Source: Chloroflexota bacterium (lineage in GTDB: Bacteria > Chloroflexota > Anaerolineae > Anaerolineales > VGOW01). From it: DNA of 64,000 nucleotides. Below the pieces are notes generated by a model. That model ran no database searches. It was not told where the DNA came from and worked only from the letters and a program-made list of their open reading frames with translations. The number at the start of each line of letters is the position of its first letter. Position 1 is the stretch's first letter. The position numbers and the translations under genes are program-made. This document shows positions 53,464 through 64,000 of this stretch, piece by piece. The stretch is taken from the NCBI GenBank assembly GCA_016213135.1, contig JACRBQ010000035.1, forward strand, positions 62,001 through 126,000. Direction: 5' to 3'.

Positions 53464-54477
53464 ATGGCGTGGTTTTCGAAAGACATCGGCATCGATCTCG
53501 GCACGGTCAACGTGCTGTGTTACGAAAGCGGCGAGATCGTGCTGCACGAACCCTCCATTGTCGCCATTCAGGTCGACGAGCAGAAAATCGTGGCCGTGGG
53601 GCAAGAGGCCAAGGAAATGCAGGGCCGCACCCCCGAAACCATTGAAGTGCTGCGCCCGATGCGCGACGGCGTCATTGCCGACTACGAAGTCACCGAGCGC
53701 ATGCTCTATTACTTCATTCAAAAAATCTGCGGCCCGTTCCGGCTGTTCAAGCCCCGGGTCATGGTGAGCGTGCCCTACGGCGTCACCAGCGTAGAGAGCC
53801 GGGCCGTGCATCAGGCCGCCCTGCAAGCCGGCAGCCGCGAGGCCTTCCTGATCCCCGAACCGCTGGCGGCGGCCATTGGCGCCGGATTGCCCACTTCCAC
53901 CCCCACGGGCAACATGATCGTGGACCTCGGCGGCGGAGCCAGTGAGGCGGGGATCATAGCCGTTAACGGTATCGTCGTCGCCAACTCGGTGCGCATCGGC
54001 GGCATGAAGCTTGACGACGCCATTGTGGCCTACGTCCGCAAGAAATACGGGCTGGTGATTGGCGAGCCTACGGCCGAAGAGGCCAAGATACGCATTGGCG
54101 CAGCGGTGCCGATGGAAGAAGACCTGACGATGGAAGTGCAGGGGCGCGATCAGGTGACCGGCCTGCCGCGCACGGCCACCCTGACCACCAGCGAACTGGC
54201 CGAAGCCATGATCGAGCCGCTCAACTCCATCATCGGCATGATCAAATCAGTGCTGGAGAAAACACCGCCGGAGCTGGTGTCGGATACGATTGACCGGGGC
54301 ATGGTGGTGTGCGGCGGCGGCGCGTTGTTGCGCGGCATCGACAAGCTGCTCACCAAAGAGACCGGCGTGCCGGCCTACGTGGCCGACAATCCGCTGGCCT
54401 GTGTGGCCATTGGCTGCGGCAAGGCGCTTGAGAACTACGAATTGCTCAAGCCCAACCTGCCGCGAATGTACAGCTAA
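53464..54477 (+). CDS. mreB: Rod shape-determining protein MreB/Mbl
   Basis: A 337-residue actin-like protein. Nucleotide-binding motifs are [10 protein letters not shown] near residue 8, [13 protein letters not shown] and [13 protein letters not shown]. It polymerises under the membrane and guides cell-wall synthesis. ATG 53464 is chosen, with AGGA upstream. mreC/mreD do not follow; instead gene remnants lie directly behind the stop. Confidence 0.92.
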   Translation: MAWFSKDIGIDLGTVNVLCYESGEIVLHEPSIVAIQVDEQKIVAVGQEAKEMQGRTPETIEVLRPMRDGVIADYEVTERMLYYFIQKICGPFRLFKPRVMVSVPYGVTSVESRAVHQAALQAGSREAFLIPEPLAAAIGAGLPTSTPTGNMIVDLGGGASEAGIIAVNGIVVANSVRIGGMKLDDAIVAYVRKKYGLVIGEPTAEEAKIRIGAAVPMEEDLTMEVQGRDQVTGLPRTATLTTSELAEAMIEPLNSIIGMIKSVLEKTPPELVSDTIDRGMVVCGGGALLRGIDKLLTKETGVPAYVADNPLACVAIGCGKALENYELLKPNLPRMYS

Positions 54478-54483
54478 CTCGCC

Positions 54484-54768
54484 CAAACAAAAGGGCGCCC
54501 GGGCTTTGCCATCGCCACCGATGTGCGCCCCGACATTCTCATCATCGACGAAGTGCTGGCCGTGGGCGACGAAGCCTTCCAGCGCAAATGCCTCGACCGC
54601 ATGGACGCCTTCCACGAGGCCGGAGTCACGATCCTCTTCGTCTCGCACGACTCGGCTCTCGTGCGCCGCATGTGCCACCGCGCCGTGTGGCTGGAGCATG
54701 GCCGGGTGCGCGCCACCGGCCCCGCCGCGCAAGTCGTCGCCCATTACCAGTCTGCCGGGCACGGCTGA
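54484..54768 (+). pseudogene. 3' fragment of a glycan-export ABC ATPase (Wzt-like)
   Basis: The frame encodes the end of an ABC ATPase of the polysaccharide-export type: GFAIATDVRPDILIIDEVL (Walker B), GDEAFQRKC and ILFVSHDSALVRRMC (H-loop). The Walker A half and any start codon are missing. The fragment begins 7 bases after the mreB stop, in the same frame as mreB. Confidence 0.8.
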
Positions 54769-54772
54769 TCAC

Positions 54773-55042
54773 CTCCGCCTCTTCGTCATCGGCTACTACG
54801 GTTTTCACAACGCCGGCGACGAGGCCATCCTCGCCGCCATGCTGCGCGAACTGCGGGCCGCGCTGCCCGGCGCGGTTTTCACCGTGCTCTCCGGCGACCC
54901 GGCGCACACCCGCCGCGCTCACAACGTCGAGGCCGTCCATCCCAACCACCTGCGCGATCTCGCCGAAACGATCCGCCGCTCCGACCTCGCCCTCCTCGGC
55001 GGGGGCGGACTCGTTCACGACCAGTGGGGCTACAAGCCGACC
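54773..55042 (+). pseudogene. 5' fragment of a polysaccharide pyruvyl transferase (CsaB-like)
   Basis: The frame encodes LRLFVIGYYGFHNAGDEAIL and LALLGGGGLVHDQWG, the start of CsaB-type pyruvyl transferases that modify cell-wall glycans. Homology stops after about 90 residues, and the frame then reads unrelated sequence to a stop at 55258. Confidence 0.75.
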
Positions 55043-55054
55043 CGGACAGGCGGC

Positions 55055-55148
55055 CTTCGGCCGGTTGTCCCGGCACGAATACGACGCGCTGTTCGCCCGC
55101 AACCGCGCCCGGTTCGAGGCCAAATGGAAAACGCAATGGACGCCGCAT
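55055..55148 (+). pseudogene. 3' scrap of a glycosyltransferase-like gene
   Basis: In a third frame, EYDALFARNRARFEAKW and TQWTPHR resemble the C-terminal end of family-2 glycosyltransferases. It has no start and only about 30 recognisable residues. The next 200 bases (55149-55254) hold no gene. Confidence 0.5.
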
Positions 55149-55254
55149 CGGAGCCGGGCAGCTTCGACCTCATGAGCGCGGGCGCTCGCCCGATGATCGC
55201 GCCGGGAAGGAGTTGCGAGAGTCGGGATGATCTGACAAACGCGAAGTTTGAGGC

Positions 55255-55284
55255 TTGACAGGGTTATATATTTTGTATAAAATA
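55255..55284 (+). promoter_or_regulatory. Promoter and operator of the ArsR-type regulator
   Basis: TTGACA (55255-55260), a 17-base spacer and TAAAAT (55278-55283) form a strong promoter. TATTTT-GTAT-AAAATA (55269-55284) is a palindrome over the -10 box and suits self-repression by the regulator. Confidence 0.7.
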
Positions 55285-55368
55285 GCCTGCAAATATTCAA
55301 AGTAAATAAGACTTGCGATATTGCCCGCGCGGCTGCGCCCCTGTCCAGAGAGTAGAAACCACCTAACC

Positions 55369-55752
55369 ATGCCAGATCTTCTGCCTCGATTCAAGGCCGA
55401 GTTCTTCAAAGCCCTGGCCCATCCTGCCCGTATCAAGATTCTGGAATCGCTGCAGACCGGCGAATTGAGCGTTACAGAGCTGCAAGACAAATTGGAGATT
55501 GAGGCGTCGAGTGTTTACCAACAATTAGCCGTCCTGCGCAACAAGAACATCGTCGAGACGCGCAAGGCCGGCACGACTGTTTACTATCGCGTACGCGACC
55601 CGGAAGTATTTGGACTGCTCGCCGTCGCTCGCCGTATTTTCAACAATCATTTGATCGACACCCGTTCAATGCTGGAACAACTGGGAGAGGGGGAACTGCA
55701 GAACACGCCAAAAACGAAATCGAAGCGCGCCGCTGCCGTCAGCGCGCGTTAA
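55369..55752 (+). CDS. ArsR-family transcriptional regulator
   Basis: A 127-residue winged-helix repressor (FFKALAHPARIKILESLQTG, VTELQDKLEIEASSVYQQLAVLRNK given in part). It has no cysteine, so the usual metal-thiolate site is missing and another signal must be sensed. It lies upstream of the hydrogenase-like cluster and may control it, but a winged-helix gene and about 270 bases intervene. ATG 55369 is the first in-frame ATG of the domain. Confidence 0.85.
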   Translation: MPDLLPRFKAEFFKALAHPARIKILESLQTGELSVTELQDKLEIEASSVYQQLAVLRNKNIVETRKAGTTVYYRVRDPEVFGLLAVARRIFNNHLIDTRSMLEQLGEGELQNTPKTKSKRAAAVSAR

Positions 55753-55955
55753 TCTCCGCCCAAGCCTTCCAGCACGGGGGACCCAGCGACATCTGGGGTG
55801 AATCTGGGCCTCGCCCGGTAGGGTCACTTTTGGGACCCGAACCCGTCAGCTAACCTCGTCGGCGTACTAAAAGCCCCTTGAACAAATGGGTTCAATGGGC
55901 TTTTGCGTTTTTGCAAGTTGATCGCTATCCGACTACCTTCTAGGAGATCCGTCTT

Positions 55956-56321
55956 ATGGCCTCGCCGACTCTGCCGTTGCAAGACTTGCCGATCCTCGAA
56001 TCGATTGCCTGCACCTTCATTGAAATTCACCTGGATGCAGTCGCCAAACGGGATCTGGCCATTTGGTTTGCCGAACATCCGAATAGCCCATGCGCCAAAT
56101 ACGAACTCTGTCAGCACTTGGACCATCACCGCACTGCAATCGACAGAGGGCTGCGTGCTTTGCAGGAAGCCGGCGCGATTGTTCCGGCCCGCGCCGAGGG
56201 CCACCCCGCCTGGCAATTGACATCCGACACGGCCACTCGCCAAATCCTGCAAGCGGTCGCGCGCTATTTCCGCAAACACCCAGACATGCGCACCGTTATT
56301 ACGCATTACGAACCGGCTTGA
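55956..56321 (+). CDS. Small winged-helix-like hypothetical protein
   Basis: A 121-residue protein. The middle (AIWFAEHPNSPCAKYELCQH, HRTAIDRGLRALQEAGAIV) has the layout of a MarR/ArsR-type winged helix. The C-terminus is helical. GGAG lies 11 bases before ATG 55956. The family is unknown; location suggests a link to the ArsR regulator or the hydrogenase-like genes. Confidence 0.6.
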   Translation: MASPTLPLQDLPILESIACTFIEIHLDAVAKRDLAIWFAEHPNSPCAKYELCQHLDHHRTAIDRGLRALQEAGAIVPARAEGHPAWQLTSDTATRQILQAVARYFRKHPDMRTVITHYEPA

Positions 56322-56487
56322 ATTCATTGGAGACCGTGAATTACATGCGTCAGTTGCGCCGGTGCTGGAACTGTCTCTTGAAGAGTGGGCCGCCGAGTGG
56401 GCGCCGACCGTCGACATTTCACTCGATGCGGCAAAAGCCGAGATTGGACGTGCCTTGCCGGAGCCTGTTTCGTTGAATCAGATTTGA
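56320..56487 (+). other. Possible coding remnant without a start
   Basis: A frame offset from the winged-helix gene encodes a plausible acidic peptide (LELSLEEWAAEWAPTVDIS ... LPEPVSLNQI) ending at TGA 56487. No start codon or ribosome binding site is visible, so it may be the tail of a frameshifted or lost gene. Confidence 0.3.
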
Positions 56488-56592
56488 TCTTGCACAGCGT
56501 ATTGACCCCCTTCAGTTCAACTTGACCGCAAAAGTGCTCTAATTTGCTTTGCGTTTCGGCCAGTATCGCGGAATCGAGCGGAAAACAACCCC

Positions 56593-57111
56593 ATGCCTGC
56601 GCTATTTCAGAAGATTTTCAAAACCGGAATCGTCACCGAACCGCTCGGCCCCGACGAGGCTGAAATCATTCAACTCGTCCGGCAGGTGGACGAGAAATCA
56701 AAACGTCTGCTGGGCCGCGCCCTCGCCATCCGCGAGGTAGACGCCGGGTCGTGCAACGGCTGTGAAATCGAAATCACCGGCCTGACCGGCCCGGTGTACG
56801 ACAGCGAGCGCTTCGGCATTCACTTCGTCGCCTCGCCGCGCCACGCGGATATGCTGCTGGTGACCGGCCCGGTGACGCGCAACATGGAAGTCCCGCTCCG
56901 CAAAACCTACGAGGCCACGCCCGACCCCAAGCTGGTAGTGGCCGTCGGCGACTGCGCTCAGACCTGCGGTGTATTCAAGGGCAGTTACGCCGTCGTCGGC
57001 AGTGTGGACAAGGTTATCCCTGTGAATGTATTCGTGCCGGGTTGCCCGCCCGAGCCCGCCGACATTCTGCGCGGCATCCTCGCGGCGCTCGACCGGATGC
57101 CTGGGAAATAA
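56593..57111 (+). CDS. NuoB/HyfI-like small subunit of a membrane-bound hydrogenase-like complex
   Basis: A 172-residue small subunit related to NuoB, HycG and HyfI. Four cysteines that would hold a [4Fe-4S] cluster are present in SCNGCEIE, GDCAQTCG and PGCPPEP. It precedes the membrane subunits; in group 4 hydrogenases it contacts the large subunit, which is outside the window. A hydrogenase or a related non-hydrogenase (Ehr) complex are both possible. Confidence 0.85.
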   Translation: MPALFQKIFKTGIVTEPLGPDEAEIIQLVRQVDEKSKRLLGRALAIREVDAGSCNGCEIEITGLTGPVYDSERFGIHFVASPRHADMLLVTGPVTRNMEVPLRKTYEATPDPKLVVAVGDCAQTCGVFKGSYAVVGSVDKVIPVNVFVPGCPPEPADILRGILAALDRMPGK

Positions 57112-57113
57112 CT

Positions 57114-57141
57114 CCCAACTTCCAAATCTCCAATCTCGAAC
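57114..57141. repeat. Heptamer-phased spacer before hyfB-like gene 1
   Basis: The spacer reads as four consecutive 7-base units of CCAA type (CCCAACT, TCCAAAT, CTCCAAT, CTCGAAC), ending exactly at the next ATG. It resembles the longer heptamer arrays elsewhere in the window. Confidence 0.5.
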
Positions 57142-59190
57142 ATGCAGACTCTCTTTCTCGCCATGGTTTCAGCCTACGTCCTCGGCGCGTTCGTCGCGCT
57201 GCCCGAAGGGGGCGGCAGGGGAACGCTCGGGCGTGGGCTGGTTGCGCTGGGCGCAGTCGTCGGCGCGGGTGCGGGATCCGCGCTCGGCGCAAGCGTTATC
57301 TTATCGGGCGCGCCGTTCACGCTTTCTGTCCCCGAACTTCTGCCGATAGCGGGCGGTCTCGCGCTCCGGCTCGACTCGCTTGGCGCGTTCTTCCTCGTTC
57401 TCATCGGCCTCGGCGCAATCCCGGCGGCAATCTACGGCGCGGGCTACTCGGCGGCCTACGAAGACGGGCGCGCCTCCTTGCGCCTGCTCGGCGTAATGCT
57501 CAACCTGTTCCTGCTCACCATGAGTCTGGTAACGCTGGCCGACAACGTCCTCACCTTCCTGCTGATGTGGGAAGGGATGTCGCTCACCTCGTACTTTCTC
57601 GTCATCACGGAGTCGGGTGAAGAAGGGACGATGCGGGCTGGGCTGTGGTACGCAGCGATGACGCACGCCGGGCTGGCGCTCCTGCTGGCCGCGTTTGTCC
57701 TGCTGACCGCGTACCCGCGCGGCGGCCCGGGCGCGTTCGCCGACTTGCGCGCCGGCGCGGCCTCGCTCTCGGGGACGACGCGCAGTGTCATCTTCCTGCT
57801 GGCCTTCCTCGGCTTCGGCTCGAAGGCGGGCATCGTGCCACTGCATGTCTGGTTGCCGCGCGCGCACCCCGCCGCGCCGAGTCACGTCTCGGCGCTGATG
57901 TCCGGGGTGATGATTAAGATGGGCGTGTACGGGATTCTGCGCGTCGCGCTCGATTTGCTCGGCGGCGGCCCGCCGTGGTGGGGGGCGCTGGTGTTGGGCC
58001 TCGGCGCGGCCTCGGCGCTGCTGGGGATTCTGTACGCACTGATGGCGAACGACCTCAAGCGCCTGCTGGCTTACTCCAGCGTGGAGAATATCGGCATCGT
58101 TTTCATCGGCGTGGGCGCGGGTCTGCTGTTCGGCGCGCGCGGCCTGCCGACGGCGGCGGCGCTGGCCTTCGTCGCCGCGCTGTATCACGCGCTCAACCAC
58201 ACCGCCTTCAAGGGATTGCTGTTCATGGGTGCAGGGTCGGTTTTGCACGCCACGCACACCCGCGACATGAATCTGATGGGCGGACTGATTAAGCGGATGC
58301 CGTGGACGGCGCTGTTTTTCCTCATCGGCGCTGTGGCGATTGCGGGCCTCCCGCCGCTGAACGGGTTCGTGGGCGAGTGGCTATTGTTCCAGTCGCTTCT
58401 GCCGGGCGTGAGCATTCCGCAGCCGGTCGTCGCCGCGCTGGTGACGATGGCCGTGGGGATGCTGGCCCTCACAAGCGGGCTGGCCGCTGCCGGATTCGTC
58501 AAAGCCTACGGCATCACTTTCCTCGCCATCCCGCGTTCGGAGGAAGCCGCGCAGGCGCACGAAGCCTCGCTCTCGATGCGTGCCGGGATGGGGTTGCTCG
58601 TCATTGTCTGTATCGCGCTCGGACTCGCACCCGCTGCTGTGGTGCCGCTGTTAGGGCGCGTCGTGGCCGGGTTGGGCGGCCTGCCCGCCGTCGCCCCGTT
58701 ATTTGCCGTCAACCTCTCCCTGCAAATGCCTCACGGCTTCGCCGAAATTTCGCCGACGCTGGCCGCGCTCGGCCTGCTCATCGTGCCGGGCCTTGTGCCG
58801 GTGGGGATGTTTGTGCTAGGCGCCAACCGCCGCCTGCGCGTGGGCGACACGTGGGGCTGTGGCCGCGTGGGACAGACGCCGCGCATGGAATATACGGCCA
58901 CGTCGTTTGCCGAACCGTTGCGCCGCGTGTTCGCCGAACTCTACCGCCCGACGAAGGAACTCACGGTTGACTTCCACCCCGACTCCAAATACTTCGTGCA
59001 GGCTATCGAGTACCGCACCGACATCCGCTCGTGGTTTGAGGAGTTTCTCTACGAGCCGTTGCTGAACGCCACGCAGTGGGTGAGCCGCCGGATACGGCGG
59101 TTGCAGTCCGGCTCTCTGCACGGCTACGTAGCGTATCTCTTCATTGTATTGGTGCTGATGCTGGGCGCGCTGTTGTGGCCCGGCAAATAA
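57142..59190 (+). CDS. HyfB-like proton-translocating membrane subunit (copy 1)
   Basis: A 682-residue antiporter-like subunit of the NuoL/M/N family with about 14-16 membrane segments. Key charged residues for proton transfer are visible: Glu in LLMWEGMSLTSY, Lys in GFGSKAGIVPLHVWLP, and LKRLLAYSSVENIG. A cytosolic C-terminal tail has DTWGCGRVGQTPRMEYT, typical of HyfB/HycC. It is a full-length paralogue of the next gene, 28 bases downstream. Confidence 0.85.
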   Translation: MQTLFLAMVSAYVLGAFVALPEGGGRGTLGRGLVALGAVVGAGAGSALGASVILSGAPFTLSVPELLPIAGGLALRLDSLGAFFLVLIGLGAIPAAIYGAGYSAAYEDGRASLRLLGVMLNLFLLTMSLVTLADNVLTFLLMWEGMSLTSYFLVITESGEEGTMRAGLWYAAMTHAGLALLLAAFVLLTAYPRGGPGAFADLRAGAASLSGTTRSVIFLLAFLGFGSKAGIVPLHVWLPRAHPAAPSHVSALMSGVMIKMGVYGILRVALDLLGGGPPWWGALVLGLGAASALLGILYALMANDLKRLLAYSSVENIGIVFIGVGAGLLFGARGLPTAAALAFVAALYHALNHTAFKGLLFMGAGSVLHATHTRDMNLMGGLIKRMPWTALFFLIGAVAIAGLPPLNGFVGEWLLFQSLLPGVSIPQPVVAALVTMAVGMLALTSGLAAAGFVKAYGITFLAIPRSEEAAQAHEASLSMRAGMGLLVIVCIALGLAPAAVVPLLGRVVAGLGGLPAVAPLFAVNLSLQMPHGFAEISPTLAALGLLIVPGLVPVGMFVLGANRRLRVGDTWGCGRVGQTPRMEYTATSFAEPLRRVFAELYRPTKELTVDFHPDSKYFVQAIEYRTDIRSWFEEFLYEPLLNATQWVSRRIRRLQSGSLHGYVAYLFIVLVLMLGALLWPGK

Positions 59191-59218
59191 GGGCGAATTC
59201 AAAACTCGCCGACGCCCT

Positions 59219-61243
<2,025 letters not shown>

Positions 61244-61281
61244 TCCACGAAGACACACGAACGAAACCGAAGAGGAATTAT

Positions 61282-62223
61282 ATGACTCACTACATTCTCG
61301 AAATTGCTCAAGCACTGCTGGCGCTGTTGCTTGCGCCCCTGCTCGTGGGGTTCGTGCGCTGGGTGAAGGCCCGCCTGCAAAACCGGCGTGGCGCGCCCCC
61401 GTGGTTGCCCTACTTTGAACTCGCCAAGTTGTTCGGCAAAGAGGTGGTGATGTCGAACAACGCCTCGTGGCTGTTCCGCTTCGCGCCGACCATCGTGTTC
61501 GCCAGCGCGCTGGCAGTGACGTTCCTCGTCCCGCTCATCGCGGCACCCCTGCCGTTCGACAACGTGGGCGACCTGCTCGTCGTCGTCTATTTGCTTTTGC
61601 TGGGGACGTTCTTCCTGGCGCTGGCCGGACTCGATCCGGGCACGGCCTTCGGCGGTATGGGGGCCAGCCGTGAGATGACCGTGGCCGCCATCGCCGAGCC
61701 GACCATTGCCCTCGCCATCTTCGGCCTGGCGCTGGGCGCGGGCTCCACCAACCTCGGACGCATCGTGACCGCGACGCTGGCGAATCCCGGGGTGGCAATC
61801 AGCCCCGGCCATCTGCTGGCTTTCGCCGCGCTCTTTATCGTCACACTGGCTGAGACTGGCCGCCTGCCGGTGGATAACCCGTCCACGCACCTGGAATTGA
61901 CGATGATTCACGAAGCGATGATTCTGGAGTATTCGGGCCGCTACCTCGCCCTGATTGAATGGGCGGCGTGGCTGAAACTCACCATCTTCTTCTCCCTGCT
62001 GGCGAACCTGTTCGTGCCGTGGGGGCTGGCGACGGTCCTTACCCCGGCGACGCTGGCGATTGCAGTCGTGACGCTTATCATCAAACTCGCCGTGCTGGGT
62101 CTGGTCGTAGCCGTCGTCGAAACGCGCGTTGCCAAACTGCGCCTCTTCCGCGTGCCGGAACTGCTGGGCCTGTCGTTTGTTTTGGCCCTGCTGGCGGTCA
62201 CGTCATCGTTTTTGCTCAGGTAG
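61282..62223 (+). CDS. HyfC/NuoH-like membrane subunit
   Basis: A 313-residue subunit related to HycD/HyfC/NuoH, which links the peripheral arm to the membrane pumps. It has about eight membrane segments and the conserved AETGRLPVDNPSTHLELTM and EYSGRYLALIEWA. ATG 61282 has AGAGGA upstream and is preferred to 61234. Confidence 0.88.
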   Translation: MTHYILEIAQALLALLLAPLLVGFVRWVKARLQNRRGAPPWLPYFELAKLFGKEVVMSNNASWLFRFAPTIVFASALAVTFLVPLIAAPLPFDNVGDLLVVVYLLLLGTFFLALAGLDPGTAFGGMGASREMTVAAIAEPTIALAIFGLALGAGSTNLGRIVTATLANPGVAISPGHLLAFAALFIVTLAETGRLPVDNPSTHLELTMIHEAMILEYSGRYLALIEWAAWLKLTIFFSLLANLFVPWGLATVLTPATLAIAVVTLIIKLAVLGLVVAVVETRVAKLRLFRVPELLGLSFVLALLAVTSSFLLR

Positions 62224-62230
62224 AAGTTCT

Positions 62231-62306
62231 TCACCGCAAAGACGCCAAGGGCGCCAAGTGTTCTTCTTTAGTTTTTCTCTTGGCGCTCTTCGCGCCTTTG
62301 CGGTTC
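62231..62306. repeat. Inverted repeat ACCGCAAAGACGCC / GGCG...CTTTGCGGT
   Basis: The left arm (CACCGCAAAGACGCCAAGG) and right arm (CTTGGCGC, then CGCCTTTGCGGTT) are imperfectly complementary and fill the gap between hyfC-like and hyfE-like genes. Relatives lie at 2577-2655 and near 17265. Confidence 0.7.
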
Positions 62307-62319
62307 AAGGTGTTGAAGT

Positions 62320-62979
62320 ATGAATGACTCCCTCTTCTCTCAACTCTCCACCCTCGGCTCCAGCGTGGTGCTGTTGTTCGGCATCACCCTGTTGTGGCGG
62401 CGGAGCCTGCGCGCCTACACCGGCGCTTTTCAGTGGCAGTCGGCGGTGCTGGCGGCGATGTTTGTCATCATTGGCTACTTCGGCCACGACCCCGAACTGT
62501 ATTTTGTGGCCGTCTTCTTCGGTATTCTCAAGGTGTTCATCCTGCCGCGCTATCTTGAGCGCATGGAAAAACGGTTCGGCGGTCAGCGCGAGTCCCAGCC
62601 TTACGTGAATGTCGCTACTTCGCTCATCCTGGCCGGCCTGCTCGTCCTGCTGGCCTACGCCATCACCCGCCCGTTGGTGCTGGTGAGCGCGCTTCCGACG
62701 CGCGGCGGCCTGCCGCTGGCCATGGGACTCATCTTCGTCGGGCTGTTCGTCGTCATTACGCGCAAGAAGGCGCTGACGCAAATCGTCGGCTTTCTGGTGA
62801 TGGAGAACGGCATCGCGCTGCTGGCCGTGCTCGGCACCTTCGGCATCCCGCTCATCGTCGAGCTGGGCGTGTTCTTGGATGTGCTGATGGGCTTCCTCGT
62901 CATGCAGGTCTTCGTCTATCACATTCATGGCACATTCGAATCCATTGACGTTGACCAGTTGAATGAACTCAAACACTGA
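62320..62979 (+). CDS. HyfE-like membrane subunit
   Basis: A 219-residue protein with about seven membrane segments, resembling HyfE, whose C-terminal half is NuoK-like (VGFLVMENGIALLAVLGTFG, VELGVFLDVLMGFLVMQVF). It lies between HyfC-like and HyfF-like genes in the order usual for hyf clusters. ATG 62320 is the first start after the repeat. Confidence 0.85.
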   Translation: MNDSLFSQLSTLGSSVVLLFGITLLWRRSLRAYTGAFQWQSAVLAAMFVIIGYFGHDPELYFVAVFFGILKVFILPRYLERMEKRFGGQRESQPYVNVATSLILAGLLVLLAYAITRPLVLVSALPTRGGLPLAMGLIFVGLFVVITRKKALTQIVGFLVMENGIALLAVLGTFGIPLIVELGVFLDVLMGFLVMQVFVYHIHGTFESIDVDQLNELKH

Positions 62980-62990
62980 GTAATCCCCAT

Positions 62991-64000
<1,010 letters not shown>

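Overview
The window is a GC-rich bacterial chromosome segment. It most likely comes from a Chloroflexota (Anaerolineae-like) genome. The placement is an inference from the mix of protein families, a short atpAGDC-mreB block, a topoisomerase I with an added N-terminal zinc finger, abundant palindromic and heptameric intergenic repeats, and many start codons lying directly behind a -10 box (leaderless-type promoters). No rRNA or marker gene settles it.

Layout. 1-4608: a signalling block with an AAA ATPase fragment, a bactofilin-like membrane protein and an AAA-Ser/Thr kinase fusion. 4843-8693: a type IIG restriction-modification enzyme, a cupredoxin lipoprotein and a chimeric gene scar. 8992-10339: an AT-rich toxin-antitoxin-like islet. 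10513-13883: a minus-strand ParA / membrane protein / metallo-beta-lactamase operon. 13954-20827: mazG, an amidase, a two-component pair whose kinase carries a frameshift, and tRNA-Pro. 20912-30952: a phosphonate and N-methyl catabolic cluster holding phosphonoacetate hydrolase, phosphonatase (PhnX), aminoethylphosphonate transaminase (PhnW), a dimethylglycine/sarcosine dehydrogenase-like flavoprotein, an MttB-type methyltransferase, a GntR/UTRA regulator with a visible operator, and two EamA transporters. 31053-35033: fabF, then a molybdopterin operon (moaC, moaDE) interleaved with an RHH/aspartic-protease pair and a MntA-HepT toxin-antitoxin pair. 35157-48612: housekeeping genes (ftsY, prfB with a programmed +1 frameshift, dprA, manC, topA, greA, dgt), a MazEF pair and two uncharacterised proteins. 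48805-54477: ATP synthase F1 genes (atpA, atpG, atpD, atpC) and mreB. 54484-55148: remnants of surface-glycan genes. 55369-64000: an ArsR regulator, a small winged-helix protein, and the membrane arm plus small subunit of a group-4-hydrogenase-like complex that continues past the window end.

How parts fit. The strongest system candidate is the six-gene minus-strand operon 29942-22017. Its regulator sits first, behind a consensus-like promoter with a palindrome resembling PhnF sites. Demethylating-type enzymes come next, followed by PhnW, PhnX and a transporter. A natural hypothesis is catabolism of N-methylated aminoethylphosphonates, with phosphonoacetate hydrolase convergent next door. At the scale of repeats, several palindromic families lie both between genes and in frame inside two large genes (the restriction enzyme and the flavoprotein). 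A heptamer-phased repeat family occupies at least five intergenic gaps.
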